From Sphingomonas sp. OV641 (GTDB taxonomy: Bacteria; Pseudomonadota; Alphaproteobacteria; Sphingomonadales; Sphingomonadaceae): a DNA stretch of 64,000 nt. The notes below the pieces were generated by a model, which saw only the letters and a program-made list of their open reading frames with translations, was not told the DNA's origin and did no database searches. Each line of letters opens with the position of its first letter. Position 1 is the first letter of the stretch. Positions 17,599 to 25,690 of the stretch are shown here, in pieces. The translations under genes were made by a program, and so were the position numbers. The stretch lies in NCBI RefSeq assembly GCF_900109205.1, contig NZ_FNZB01000001.1, forward strand, positions 1,240,001 to 1,304,000, written 5' to 3'.

Positions 17599-18573
17599 TC
17601 ACGATACGGCTGAAGTGGCGATGGTCCGCGCATAAGCGTCGATATCCACATTCCCGCCGGACAGGATCACTACCATCCCGGGCACAGGCGCGATTGCACC
17701 TGAGAGAACGGCAGCCAGGCCAACCGCACCACCTGGTTCGACCACGAGGCGCAGCCGCTCTGCCGCCCAGCGCTGCGCCGCCCCGATCTGCGCCTCCGAG
17801 ACCGCCACGCCCGTGGCATCGCGGCGCGACAGCACGTCGAAGGTGAGCCGGGAAACTTCCTTCGTCATCAATGCGTCGCAACTCGTCGGCGGCGGCCCAT
17901 CCCCCACCGGAAGGATCCAACTCGCCTCCAGGCTCCGGCGCATATCATCCCACCCTTCGGGCTCTACGACGCTGACTGCTGCTCCCGGAAGGGCCAGGGC
18001 AAGGCCCGCCGCCAGCCCGCCGCCCCCGCACGGAACGACCACATGGCGCGGCTCTCCCAAGCCGGCGGCTTCCATCTGAGCAGCGATCTCGACCCCGGCA
18101 GATCCCTGACCTTCGATGATCCACGGATCGTCAAAGCTTGGCACCAACGTGGCTCCACGCGCCTCGGCAAGCTGGGCTGCGATCAGCTCCCGGGACTGGG
18201 TAAGCCGGTCGTAGCTCACCACCTCCGCGCCCAGCCCCAACGTGCCCTGCACCTTCGATCGGGGCGCATCCGCAGGCATCACGATGATCGCCGGCATGCC
18301 GAGTCTCTTGGCCGCCCAGGCAACCCCCTGCGCATGATTGCCGCTCGAGAACGCAACCACGCCGCGTGACCGTGCGTTCGGTTCCAGCGCGGTCAATCGG
18401 TGCCAGGCACCACGTATCTTGAATGCACCGACCGGCTGCAGCGATTCCGCCTTGAAGGCGACAGGCACGCCCTTGATTTCGCTAACGAAAAGCGGCGTCG
18501 GTGGAAGGATCGCGGCGATCTTCGCCGCAGCATCGCGCACTCCGGCGCGCGTAGGTTGTCGCAGAATTGTCAC
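17599..18573 (-). CDS. Threonine/serine dehydratase-like PLP enzyme
   Basis: The 324-residue protein is a fold-type II PLP enzyme. The PLP lysine is in QPVGAFKIRGA, the substrate loop in SSGNHAQG, and the phosphate-binding glycines in PCGGGGLAAG. SGGNVD closes the domain as in serine/threonine ammonia-lyases and serine racemases. There is no C-terminal ACT regulatory domain, so it is the catabolic or racemase-like type rather than biosynthetic IlvA. GTG 18573 gives the family-like start. It is divergent from the ornithine decarboxylase gene. Deamination of threonine or serine is the likely activity; the exact choice is open. Confidence 0.88.
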   Translation of the reverse strand: MTILRQPTRAGVRDAAAKIAAILPPTPLFVSEIKGVPVAFKAESLQPVGAFKIRGAWHRLTALEPNARSRGVVAFSSGNHAQGVAWAAKRLGMPAIIVMPADAPRSKVQGTLGLGAEVVSYDRLTQSRELIAAQLAEARGATLVPSFDDPWIIEGQGSAGVEIAAQMEAAGLGEPRHVVVPCGGGGLAAGLALALPGAAVSVVEPEGWDDMRRSLEASWILPVGDGPPPTSCDALMTKEVSRLTFDVLSRRDATGVAVSEAQIGAAQRWAAERLRLVVEPGGAVGLAAVLSGAIAPVPGMVVILSGGNVDIDAYARTIATSAVS

Positions 18574-18619
18574 AATTCGTCCTTGCCGCAAATTCGAGCC
18601 AGCGAAAACACACTTTACA

Positions 18620-18738
18620 TAGGGGGTGAGCGACCCTAAGTGCGCGCCTCCGCTGCCCCATGGGACTTCCACCGCAAGGCAGTGATTTCGTCAACTGAAG
18701 ACCGGGGGCTTGCCCCCTGGCATTGGAGGTCCCTTGAA
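18620..18738 (+). promoter_or_regulatory. Structured leader RNA of the ornithine decarboxylase gene (speF-like candidate)
   Basis: GGGACTTCCA (18662-18671) can pair with TGGAGGTCCC (18724-18733) over 10 bp with one G-U pair, which hides the Shine-Dalgarno GGAGGT. Inside this stem lie a CAGTGA/TCAACTG hairpin (18680-18697) and a GC-rich hairpin with a CTTG loop (18702-18720). A small TAGGG/CCCTA stem (18620-18638) lies outside. An ATG at 18660 opens a 12-codon frame that ends at 18698, but it has no good ribosome site. Alphaproteobacterial ornithine decarboxylase genes are known to carry the Rfam speF leader; whether this is a member needs a covariance search. Confidence 0.55.
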
Positions 18739-19971
18739 TTGCACCAGGATCATCGCGCGCTGGGGCTAGCGCCCCTCTCGACCGTTGCTCGCAACTCTGT
18801 TTCGGGCGCTATCGACATCGCACAGGGCAAGCCGGTCCAGCCGGTCACGCTCGTGCGTCCGCACGCCGCGGCACGCGCCGCCCGGTTCTTCGTGGAGAAG
18901 TTTCCGGGTCGCTCGATGTATGCCGTGAAGGCCAATCCCTCGCCGGATCTGATCAAGATCCTGTTCGACAACGGGATCACCACGTTCGACGTTGCCTCAA
19001 TCGGCGAAGTCCGGATGGTGGCGCGGACCGTGCCGGAAGCGACGCTCTGCTTCATGCACCCGGTGAAGGCCGAAGAGGCGATCACCGAGGCATATTTCAA
19101 GCACGGTGTGCGCACGTTCAGCCTCGATTCGATGGAAGAGCTCGAGAAGATCATGCGCGCCACGCGCAATGCATCTGATCTGACGCTCTGTGTCCGGCTG
19201 CGCGTCTCGTCCGAGCATTCCAAGCTCAGCCTGGCGTCCAAGTTCGGCGTGTCGCCGCACGATGCGAAGCCGCTGCTCTTTGCCGCCCGCCAGGCGGCTG
19301 ACGCGCTCGGCATCTGCTTCCACGTCGGCAGCCAGGCGATGACGCCCGAGGCTTATGCTGATGCGATGGAGCGCGTGCGTGCGGCGATCGTCGACGCGGC
19401 TGTGACGGTTGACGTGATCGACGTTGGCGGCGGGTTCCCCTCCACCTATCCGGGCATGGAGCCGCCGCCGCTGGAGCGGTACTTCGAGACGGTCCATCGC
19501 GCGTTCGAGAGCCTGCCGATCAGCTATTCGGCTGAGCTCTGGGCGGAGCCAGGTCGTGCGCTGTGTGCGGAATATAGCAGCATTGTCGTGCGGGTCGAAA
19601 AGCGCCGCGGCAACGAGCTGTACATCAACGACGGTGCCTATGGCGCATTGTTCGATGCCGCGCACATCGGCTGGCGTTTCCCGGTCGCGCTGCTTCGCGA
19701 GCCGGAGTCGACCGTTCGCGATCACCCGTTCTCGTTCTATGGCCCGACCTGCGACGATATCGACCATATGGCAGGTCCGTTCCTGCTGCCGGCCGACATC
19801 CAGACCAGCGATTATTTCGAGATCGGCATGCTGGGTGCCTATGGCTCAGCGATGCGCACGGCGTTCAACGGCTTCGGATCGGACGAAACGGTGATCGTCG
19901 AGGACGAGCCGATGGCATCGATGTACGCCATCGTGGAACGCGAAGCCGCTTCCAACGTCGTAAAGCTGTAA
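18739..19971 (+). CDS. Ornithine decarboxylase-type PLP enzyme (fold III)
   Basis: The enzyme should decarboxylate ornithine (perhaps also lysine) to a diamine. The PLP lysine is in YAVKANPS (K64), GGGFPS binds the phosphate, and WAEPGRALCAEY and GPTCDDIDH are the late active-site motifs with the catalytic Cys. The start is inferred as TTG 18739, 8 bases after GGAGGT, giving 410 residues; a GTG at 18640 also opens this frame but would translate through the leader hairpins. The next gene, 112 bases on, is a deoxyhypusine-synthase-like protein that could use the diamine. A hairpin lies between them. Confidence 0.9.
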   Translation: MHQDHRALGLAPLSTVARNSVSGAIDIAQGKPVQPVTLVRPHAAARAARFFVEKFPGRSMYAVKANPSPDLIKILFDNGITTFDVASIGEVRMVARTVPEATLCFMHPVKAEEAITEAYFKHGVRTFSLDSMEELEKIMRATRNASDLTLCVRLRVSSEHSKLSLASKFGVSPHDAKPLLFAARQAADALGICFHVGSQAMTPEAYADAMERVRAAIVDAAVTVDVIDVGGGFPSTYPGMEPPPLERYFETVHRAFESLPISYSAELWAEPGRALCAEYSSIVVRVEKRRGNELYINDGAYGALFDAAHIGWRFPVALLREPESTVRDHPFSFYGPTCDDIDHMAGPFLLPADIQTSDYFEIGMLGAYGSAMRTAFNGFGSDETVIVEDEPMASMYAIVEREAASNVVKL

Positions 19972-19995
19972 CTCACGACCTACATCACTGAACAG

Positions 19996-20023
19996 CGGCA
20001 GCGCTCCTTGCGGGGCGCTGCCG
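19996..20023 (+). terminator. Hairpin between the two polyamine genes
   Basis: CGGCAGCGC (19996-20004) pairs with GCGCTGCCG (20015-20023) over a 10-base loop. No T-run follows, so it may be a weak terminator, a pause site or an mRNA end-stabilising stem rather than a full terminator. Confidence 0.45.
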
Positions 20024-20083
20024 TGCTTACGGGTTAGCGCGTCCCCTTCCGAACGACTGTGCAATCATGCGAGAGCAACCGAC

Positions 20084-21163
20084 ATGACTGACACCCTCAC
20101 GAAGACCGCGGCCGCGAATGCGCCGATCAACGACACCCGCAAGGCGGAACTGCTGTCGAAGCAGGTCAAGCACATCGACATCCGCTCGTTCGATGCGCGC
20201 CCGATCGTGGACGCGATGAGCGACATGAGCTTCACCAGCCGCGACCTCGGCCGCGCGACCAAGATCTACAACGACATGCTGGCCGACAAGGACTGCACCG
20301 TCGTGCTGGTGATCGCGGGCTCCACCTCGGCCGGCGGCTGCATGGACCTCTATGCCGAGCTGGTGCGCAACAACATGGTCGATTGCATCGTCGCGACCGG
20401 CGCCACCATCGTCGACATGGATTTCTTTGAGGGCCTGGGCCACAAGCATTATCAGGCGCTGGAAGTGCCGGATGATGACACGCTGCGCTCGCTCTATATC
20501 GACCGCATCTACGACACGTACATCGACGAGGAGCAGCTGCAGGACTGCGACTTCACGATCAACAAGATCGCCGAGTCGCTGGAGCCGAAGCCCTATTCGA
20601 GCCGCGCGTTCATCCGCGAGATGGGCAAGTATCTCGTTGAGCATGGCAAGAAGGACAACAGCCTCGTCAAGCTCGCCTATGAGCATGACGTGCCGATCTT
20701 CTGCCCGGCGTTCGTCGATTCGTCGGCCGGTTTCGGCCTGGTGAAGCATCAGGTGGACGCGGCCAAGGAAGGCCGCCCGTACATGGTGCTCGACGCAATC
20801 GCCGACTTCCGCGAGCTGACCGAGATCAAGATCCAGGCCGGCACCACCGGCCTGCTGATGATCGGTGGCGGCGTGCCGAAGAACTTCATCCAGGACACGG
20901 TGGTGTGCGCCGAAATCCTCGGCCACGAGGATGTCGAGGTGCATAAGTACGCCGTGCAGATCACCGTCGCTGACGTGCGTGACGGCGCCTGCTCGTCCTC
21001 GACGCTGCAGGAGGCGGCGAGCTGGGGCAAGGTGAACACCGGCATCGAGCAGATGGTGTTCGCGGAGGCGGGCTCGGTAATGCCGCTGCTGGCGTCCGAC
21101 GCCTATCACCGCGGCCACTGGAAGGACCGCGCCAAGCGCGGCTGGGCCAAGCTGTTCGCCTGA
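20084..21163 (+). CDS. Deoxyhypusine-synthase-like protein, probable homospermidine synthase
   Basis: The 359-residue protein is homologous to eukaryotic and archaeal deoxyhypusine synthase. It shows VVLVIAGSTSAGGCMDLY (nucleotide binding) and LMIGGGVPKNFIQDT. EAASWGKVN carries the lysine that forms the enzyme-butylamine intermediate (K316). Bacteria lack eIF5A, the normal protein substrate. In plants a DHS relative became homospermidine synthase, and homospermidine is the main polyamine of Sphingomonas in the strict sense. With ornithine decarboxylase upstream, I infer that it moves an aminobutyl group to putrescine. This is a strong inference, not proof. Confidence 0.85.
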   Translation: MTDTLTKTAAANAPINDTRKAELLSKQVKHIDIRSFDARPIVDAMSDMSFTSRDLGRATKIYNDMLADKDCTVVLVIAGSTSAGGCMDLYAELVRNNMVDCIVATGATIVDMDFFEGLGHKHYQALEVPDDDTLRSLYIDRIYDTYIDEEQLQDCDFTINKIAESLEPKPYSSRAFIREMGKYLVEHGKKDNSLVKLAYEHDVPIFCPAFVDSSAGFGLVKHQVDAAKEGRPYMVLDAIADFRELTEIKIQAGTTGLLMIGGGVPKNFIQDTVVCAEILGHEDVEVHKYAVQITVADVRDGACSSSTLQEAASWGKVNTGIEQMVFAEAGSVMPLLASDAYHRGHWKDRAKRGWAKLFA

Positions 21164-21170
21164 TCGATCG

Positions 21171-21199
21171 GAAGCGGGGCGGCGTAGCTGCCCCGCTTC
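21171..21199 (+). terminator. Terminator-like hairpin after the DHS-like gene
   Basis: GAAGCGGGGC (21171-21180) pairs perfectly with GCCCCGCTTC (21190-21199) over a 9-base loop, 7 bases after the stop. The tail is not T-rich. It probably ends the polyamine transcript. Confidence 0.65.
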
Positions 21200-21273
21200 T
21201 GCCGGCGCCAGCGCGGCCCGCGCCCCCTGCCGACGCGCGTGACAGCCGATCGGCGTCGCGCTAGCCTTCGGGC

Positions 21274-21711
21274 ATGATCTCCCTCGCGCTTCTCCAGCCT
21301 GCTGTGGCGCTGATCGGCTGGACGCTGGTGATGCTAGGCTGGATGCTTGCCACTCGGCTCCCCGCGATGCGCCGTGCCGGTATCCGCATGGGCACGCTGG
21401 TCGGCTCCCGCGCCTCCGACGCGGATCGCTCGCTGCCTGCCGAAGCGCAGTGGAAGGCCCATAATTATAACCATCTGCTCGAGCAGCCCGTGCTGTTCTA
21501 CGCGCTATGCGCTATCTTGACGCTTGCCGATGGCGCGTCGTCGATCGCGCTGATCCTGGCCTGGGCCTATGTCGCGCTGCGGGTGGCACATAGTCTCGTC
21601 CAGGCGACCAGCAATCGGGTGAAGCCGCGCTTCATCCTTTTCGCAGTGTCGAGCAGTTGTCTTGCGCTGATGACCCTAGTGGCGGCCTTTGCCGTCACAC
21701 GCGCTGGCTGA
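21274..21711 (+). CDS. MAPEG-family membrane protein
   Basis: This 145-residue protein has four hydrophobic helices and the MAPEG signature: HNYNHLLEQPVLFYALC, then ALRVAHSLVQATSN. The family includes membrane glutathione transferases and eicosanoid enzymes; bacterial members mostly have unknown substrates. ATG 21274 gives a complete first helix. The gene is alone, between the terminator of the polyamine genes and a convergent GNAT gene. Confidence 0.85.
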   Translation: MISLALLQPAVALIGWTLVMLGWMLATRLPAMRRAGIRMGTLVGSRASDADRSLPAEAQWKAHNYNHLLEQPVLFYALCAILTLADGASSIALILAWAYVALRVAHSLVQATSNRVKPRFILFAVSSSCLALMTLVAAFAVTRAG

Positions 21712-21747
21712 CGATCCGTCGCGAATCGAACACCTCGTTGCCGGCGC

Positions 21748-22332
21748 TCAGTCCGCTGGGCGGCACATCGACCAGAACCTAGGGCCACCGCCCGGCACCG
21801 TCCATTCGTCCGTGACGGTGAACCCCAGCGCGCGATAGAAGCCTAGATTGCGCTCGGTCGCAGTCTCCAGATACGCCGGCCATCGCTTTGCCACGCGATC
21901 GAGCCCGGCCTTCACTACATCGCGGCCCAGCCCCCTGCCCTGCGCCGTGGGATCGCATCCGGCGATGTGCAGGTACCAGAACTCACCGGGCGGCATATGC
22001 GCCTCGATCGCGGCCGACACCTTGAGCGCGCGCGGAATGCGGGTGCCCAGCGCGCGCCAGAACGGCCAGGCCTGGCGCAGGATCGCAAGCGTGCTGGTTG
22101 TCGCCTCGCCGGGTCCACGCCATAGGGTCGCCGCCTCGCCGTTCGCGGTTACCAGGCGCATGCCTCCGGCGTCATCGTCGAACAATAGCGCGAACAGCCG
22201 CGGCAGCCGGCGCGCGCGCTCTGCCGGATCGGGAAAGATCCACGCCATGGCGGGATCGTCGGCAAAGGCGCGCGCCAGCATGGCCGAAATGCGCGCGCGA
22301 TCCGCACGGCCGGCCATCCGGATCGGCGTCAC
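21748..22332 (-). CDS. GNAT-family N-acetyltransferase
   Basis: The 194-residue protein shows a GNAT core with WYLHIAGCDPTAQGRGLGRD, in which the Q-x-x-G-x-G loop binds acetyl-CoA, and AYLETATERNLGFYRALGF, the usual C-terminal motif. The N-terminal part (FADDPAMAWIFPD) is typical of the puromycin-acetyltransferase-like subgroup found in many bacteria. It starts with a GTG that overlaps the stop of the Ca2+/H+ antiporter gene by 4 bases. The substrate is not known. Confidence 0.87.
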   Translation of the reverse strand: MTPIRMAGRADRARISAMLARAFADDPAMAWIFPDPAERARRLPRLFALLFDDDAGGMRLVTANGEAATLWRGPGEATTSTLAILRQAWPFWRALGTRIPRALKVSAAIEAHMPPGEFWYLHIAGCDPTAQGRGLGRDVVKAGLDRVAKRWPAYLETATERNLGFYRALGFTVTDEWTVPGGGPRFWSMCRPAD

Positions 22333-23465
22333 GGGACCACGGTGGTGAACAGATAGGCCGCGAAGATCACCAGATGCACTGCCCCTCCCAGGATGGTGGT
22401 CCGTCCCGTTCCAAGTGACAGGGTGATCGTGAACAGCGACAGGATCAAGAGCGTGATGCCCTTGGCGCCAATGCCGAGCGCGAGCGGCAGATCGAGCATC
22501 AACGAGACGATCGCGACCGAAGGAATGGTCAGCCCGATCGTCGCCAGCGCGGATCCCAGGGCAAGGTTGAGGCTGGTCTGCAACCGATTGCGCTTGGCCG
22601 CACGATAGGCCGCCAGGCCTTCCGGGGCGAGTACCAGCGCCGCGATCACCACACCGACGACGGCGAGCGGCAGGCCGGCGTCGAGCACCGCTCTCTCGAC
22701 GGTGGCGGAAAGCCCCTTGGCGAGCAGCACCACCCCCACCAGCGCGATAAGGAGGAAGGCGAGCGCGAGCATCGTGGTCGTGCGGCTCGGCCGGTCAGCG
22801 TGCGCATCACGGGGCAGCTCCTCGCCTGGGAGGAAATACTCGCGGTGTCGCACGGTCTGAACGAGCACGAACATGAGGTACAGGAACAGCGACACGACCG
22901 CGACGAACACAAGCTGCGCTGGCGCATAGGTCGGCCCTGCTGCGCTGGTGACGTAATTGGGCAGCACCAGCGATAGCACCACCAGTGCCGTCAGCACCGC
23001 CAGTGCTGCGCTGACACCACTAAGCGTAAACCGTTGTTCGCCATGTCGCAGCCCGCCTGCCATCAGGCAGAGGCCGACGATGCCGTTGAGGATGATCATG
23101 ATCGCGGCAAACACGGTATCGCGCGCGAGGGCTGAGGCATCGCCGGAGTCCGACAACATCAGGCTGACGATCAGCGACACCTCGATGACGGTGACCGCAA
23201 TGGCGAGCACCAAGGTGCCGAAGGGCTCGCCAACGCGGTGCGCAACGACCTCAGCGTGGTGGACCGCGGCAAGCACGGAGCCGATCAGGATCACGGATGC
23301 AGCAACGGTGCCGATCGTCCCCATCTTGTAGAGCGACAGCAACACGGCGATCGCACCGAGCAGCGGGAACGCCAGCGTGTAGGCGGGCAGCCCAAGCCGC
23401 CCCAGCAGGGCCCGCTTGCTCGCGGGCGGCACGATGGCGTCGACGTTGTCGGGCTGTTCAGTCAT
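22329..23465 (-). CDS. Ca2+:H+ antiporter (ChaA/CaCA type)
   Basis: The 378-residue polytopic protein has about eleven helices and the two acidic repeats of cation/Ca2+ exchangers. The first is VGEPFGTLVLAIAVTVIEVS and the second is VLAPEGLAAYRAAKRNRLQ followed by NLALGSALATIGLTIPSV. This is the pattern of ChaA, which exports Ca2+ (and Na+ or K+) in exchange for protons. The gene overlaps a GNAT gene downstream by 4 bases. Upstream, the clpX terminator separates it from clpX. Confidence 0.9.
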   Translation of the reverse strand: MTEQPDNVDAIVPPASKRALLGRLGLPAYTLAFPLLGAIAVLLSLYKMGTIGTVAASVILIGSVLAAVHHAEVVAHRVGEPFGTLVLAIAVTVIEVSLIVSLMLSDSGDASALARDTVFAAIMIILNGIVGLCLMAGGLRHGEQRFTLSGVSAALAVLTALVVLSLVLPNYVTSAAGPTYAPAQLVFVAVVSLFLYLMFVLVQTVRHREYFLPGEELPRDAHADRPSRTTTMLALAFLLIALVGVVLLAKGLSATVERAVLDAGLPLAVVGVVIAALVLAPEGLAAYRAAKRNRLQTSLNLALGSALATIGLTIPSVAIVSLMLDLPLALGIGAKGITLLILSLFTITLSLGTGRTTILGGAVHLVIFAAYLFTTVVP

Positions 23466-23533
23466 CAGATCTCCTCAATTGTCCCTCTTGGGAATGACAC
23501 AGCCGCGTAAATGCTCCCGATCTGAAACGAAAA

Positions 23534-23557
23534 CGGGCGCCGATTGCTCGGCGCCCG
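23534..23557 (-). terminator. Rho-independent terminator of clpX
   Basis: A perfect 10-bp stem (23534-23543 with 23548-23557) with a TTGC loop lies 25 bases after the clpX stop. On the minus strand it is followed by TTTTCGTTTC, a good T-rich tail. Confidence 0.88.
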
Positions 23558-23581
23558 CTCATGCCCTGCGCAGACGATCGC

Positions 23582-24850
23582 TTATGCGGCGTCGCTACCG
23601 GCCTTTTTCTTTTCGGCGTATACGCGGATCGGCTCCTTGCGGCCATCCACCACGTCCTTGTCGATCATCACTTCATCAACCGAATTCATGCCGGGCAAGT
23701 CGAACATCGTATCAAGGAGGATGCCCTCCAGGATAGACCGAAGGCCGCGAGCGCCGGTCTTCCGCTCGATGGCCTTCTTGGCAACCGTCACCAGCGCATC
23801 GTCGGTGAAGCCAAGCTTCACTTCCTCCATTTCGAACAGCTTCTGGTACTGCTTGACCAGCGCATTCTTCGGCTCGCTCAGGATCTTCACCAGCGCGGCT
23901 ACGTCCAGATCCTCAAGCGTTGCGATCACCGGCAAGCGTCCGACAAACTCGGGGATGAGGCCGAACTTGAGCAGATCCTCCGGCTCGGTCTGACGCAGCA
24001 CCTCGCCGGTGCGCTTCTCCTCGGGCGACGCGACATAAGCGCCGAAACCAATCGACTTGCCCTGCAGACGATCGCCGATGATCTTTTCCAGACCCGAGAA
24101 GGCGCCGCCGCAGATGAACAGAATGTTCGTCGTGTCGACCTGCAGGAATTCCTGCTGCGGATGCTTGCGGCCACCCTGCGGCGGCACGGAGGCGGTGGTG
24201 CCCTCCATCAGCTTCAGCAGTGCCTGCTGCACGCCCTCACCCGACACGTCGCGCGTGATCGACGGGTTTTCGGCCTTGCGGCTGATCTTGTCGATCTCGT
24301 CGATATAGACAATGCCGCGCTGCGCCCGCTCGACGTTATAGTCGGACGCCTGGAGCAGTTTCAGGATGATGTTTTCGACATCCTCGCCGACGTAGCCGGC
24401 CTCGGTCAGCGTCGTCGCATCCGCCATGGTGAACGGCACGTCGAGGATGCGCGCCAGCGTCTGCGCCAGCAGCGTCTTGCCGCATCCGGTCGGGCCGACA
24501 AGCAGGATGTTAGACTTGGCAAGTTCGACATCCGCGCCCTTCGCACCGTGGTTCAACCGCTTATAGTGGTTGTGCACCGCCACCGAGAGCACCCGCTTGG
24601 CCTGCTTCTGCCCGATGACGTAATCGTCGAGGACGTCGCAGATCTCCTGCGGGGTCGGCACGCCGCCATCCTTCTTGGAGACAAGCGCCGACTTGGTTTC
24701 CTCACGAATGATGTCGTTGCACAGCTCCACACACTCGTCGCAGATGAACACGGTCGGTCCCGCGATGAGCTTGCGAACCTCGTGCTGGGACTTGCCGCAG
24801 AACGAGCAATAAAGCGTGCTCTTCGAGTCGCCGCCGCTGAGCTTGGTCAT
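23582..24850 (-). CDS. clpX: ATP-dependent Clp protease ATP-binding subunit ClpX
   Basis: ClpX is the AAA+ unfoldase that feeds tagged proteins to ClpP. The N-terminal zinc-binding domain has four Cys (C15, C18, C37, C40). The Walker A motif is GPTGCGKT (119-126), and [13 protein letters not shown] is the Walker B region. The ClpP-docking loop region and the sensor motif [10 protein letters not shown] follow. The length (422) is normal. It lies 79 bases after clpP on the same strand, the usual arrangement. The gap has hairpins that may adjust the ratio of the two products. Confidence 0.98.
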   Translation of the reverse strand: MTKLSGGDSKSTLYCSFCGKSQHEVRKLIAGPTVFICDECVELCNDIIREETKSALVSKKDGGVPTPQEICDVLDDYVIGQKQAKRVLSVAVHNHYKRLNHGAKGADVELAKSNILLVGPTGCGKTLLAQTLARILDVPFTMADATTLTEAGYVGEDVENIILKLLQASDYNVERAQRGIVYIDEIDKISRKAENPSITRDVSGEGVQQALLKLMEGTTASVPPQGGRKHPQQEFLQVDTTNILFICGGAFSGLEKIIGDRLQGKSIGFGAYVASPEEKRTGEVLRQTEPEDLLKFGLIPEFVGRLPVIATLEDLDVAALVKILSEPKNALVKQYQKLFEMEEVKLGFTDDALVTVAKKAIERKTGARGLRSILEGILLDTMFDLPGMNSVDEVMIDKDVVDGRKEPIRVYAEKKKAGSDAA

Positions 24851-24868
24851 TCAATCACATCCTTTGCC

Positions 24869-24890
24869 GGCCGGGCATGGTAACCCGGCC
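24869..24890. repeat. Hairpin in the clpP-clpX gap
   Basis: GGCCGGG (24869-24875) pairs with CCCGGCC (24884-24890). A second small stem, CCGGCA/TGCCGG, lies a few bases away (about 24901-24913). Neither has a T-run on either strand. They may act as mRNA-processing or attenuation signals between clpP and clpX. Confidence 0.4.
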
Positions 24891-24929
24891 AGTCATGATC
24901 CGGCAATGCCGGAAAGAGGCTAACGGAGA

Positions 24930-25619
24930 TCAGGCCGCCGCTGCCACATCATCGGCCGGTGCCGGCCGCTTGTCGAAAACTTCGTCGATAAGGCCAAATT
25001 CCCGGGCCTCGTCCGAACTCATGAACTTGTCGCGATCCATCGCGTTCTCGATCACCTCGATCGGCTTGCCGGTATATTTGGCGTACAGTTCGTTCATGCG
25101 GCTGCGGATACGAAGGATCTCGCGCGCCTGGATCTCGATATCGCTGGCCATGCCCTGCGCGCCACCGGACGGCTGGTGGATCATGATCCGGGCGTTGGTA
25201 AGCGCCACGCGCATACCCGGCTCGCCCGCCGACAGAAGGAAGCTGCCCATCGACGCCGCCTGACCGATGCACACCGTGCCGACGCGCGGCCGAATATATT
25301 GCATCGTGTCATGGATCGCCATGCCCGCCGTGACGACGCCGCCCGGCGAGTTGATGTACATGAAGATGTCCTTCTTCGGATTTTCCGATTCCAGGAACAG
25401 CAGCTGGGCGGTGATGAGGCTCGCCATGCCGTCTTCGACCCCGCCGGTAACAAACACGATCCGCTCGCGAAGCAAGCGGCTGAAGATGTCGAACGAACGC
25501 TCGCCGCGGTTCGACTGTTCGATCACGATGGGAACGAGGCCGGCTTGCGTCTGCTGCATGCCGACTCCGGCGCGCGCCAGGGCGCCTGCGAAGTCGCCGG
25601 TCTCGAACGGATTGTGCAT
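24930..25619 (-). CDS. clpP: ATP-dependent Clp protease proteolytic subunit ClpP
   Basis: ClpP forms the barrel-shaped serine protease partner of ClpX. The catalytic Ser is in [11 protein letters not shown] (S123) and the His in [11 protein letters not shown] (H148). [19 protein letters not shown] is the conserved substrate-side block. The start at 25619 gives 229 residues; a later ATG (25559) would give 209, nearer the typical size, and the N-terminus is a cleaved propeptide in many species. A heat-shock-like promoter candidate lies upstream. The next gene in transcription order is clpX. Confidence 0.97.
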   Translation of the reverse strand: MHNPFETGDFAGALARAGVGMQQTQAGLVPIVIEQSNRGERSFDIFSRLLRERIVFVTGGVEDGMASLITAQLLFLESENPKKDIFMYINSPGGVVTAGMAIHDTMQYIRPRVGTVCIGQAASMGSFLLSAGEPGMRVALTNARIMIHQPSGGAQGMASDIEIQAREILRIRSRMNELYAKYTGKPIEVIENAMDRDKFMSSDEAREFGLIDEVFDKRPAPADDVAAAA

Positions 25620-25650
25620 GGAATATCTCTCTTATGCCTCAGGAACACCT

Positions 25651-25679
25651 ATGTCGCGCGCGGGTCGCACGACTTCAAG
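25651..25679 (-). promoter_or_regulatory. Possible RpoH-type (heat-shock) promoter of clpP
   Basis: On the minus strand CTTGAA (25674-25679) is followed after 17 bases by CGACAT (25651-25656). This is similar to sigma-32 promoters, which have a CTTGAA -35 box and a C-rich CCCCAT-like -10 box. It lies 32 bases upstream of the clpP start. clpP is often heat-shock controlled, but the -10 match is only partial. Confidence 0.35.
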
Positions 25680-25690
25680 TCCCGCTCAGA

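Noticed and set aside
18640..18738. GTG 18640 as the start of ornithine decarboxylase
   Set aside because: It would translate through the structured leader and gives residues with no family match; TTG 18739 has a well-placed GGAGGT.
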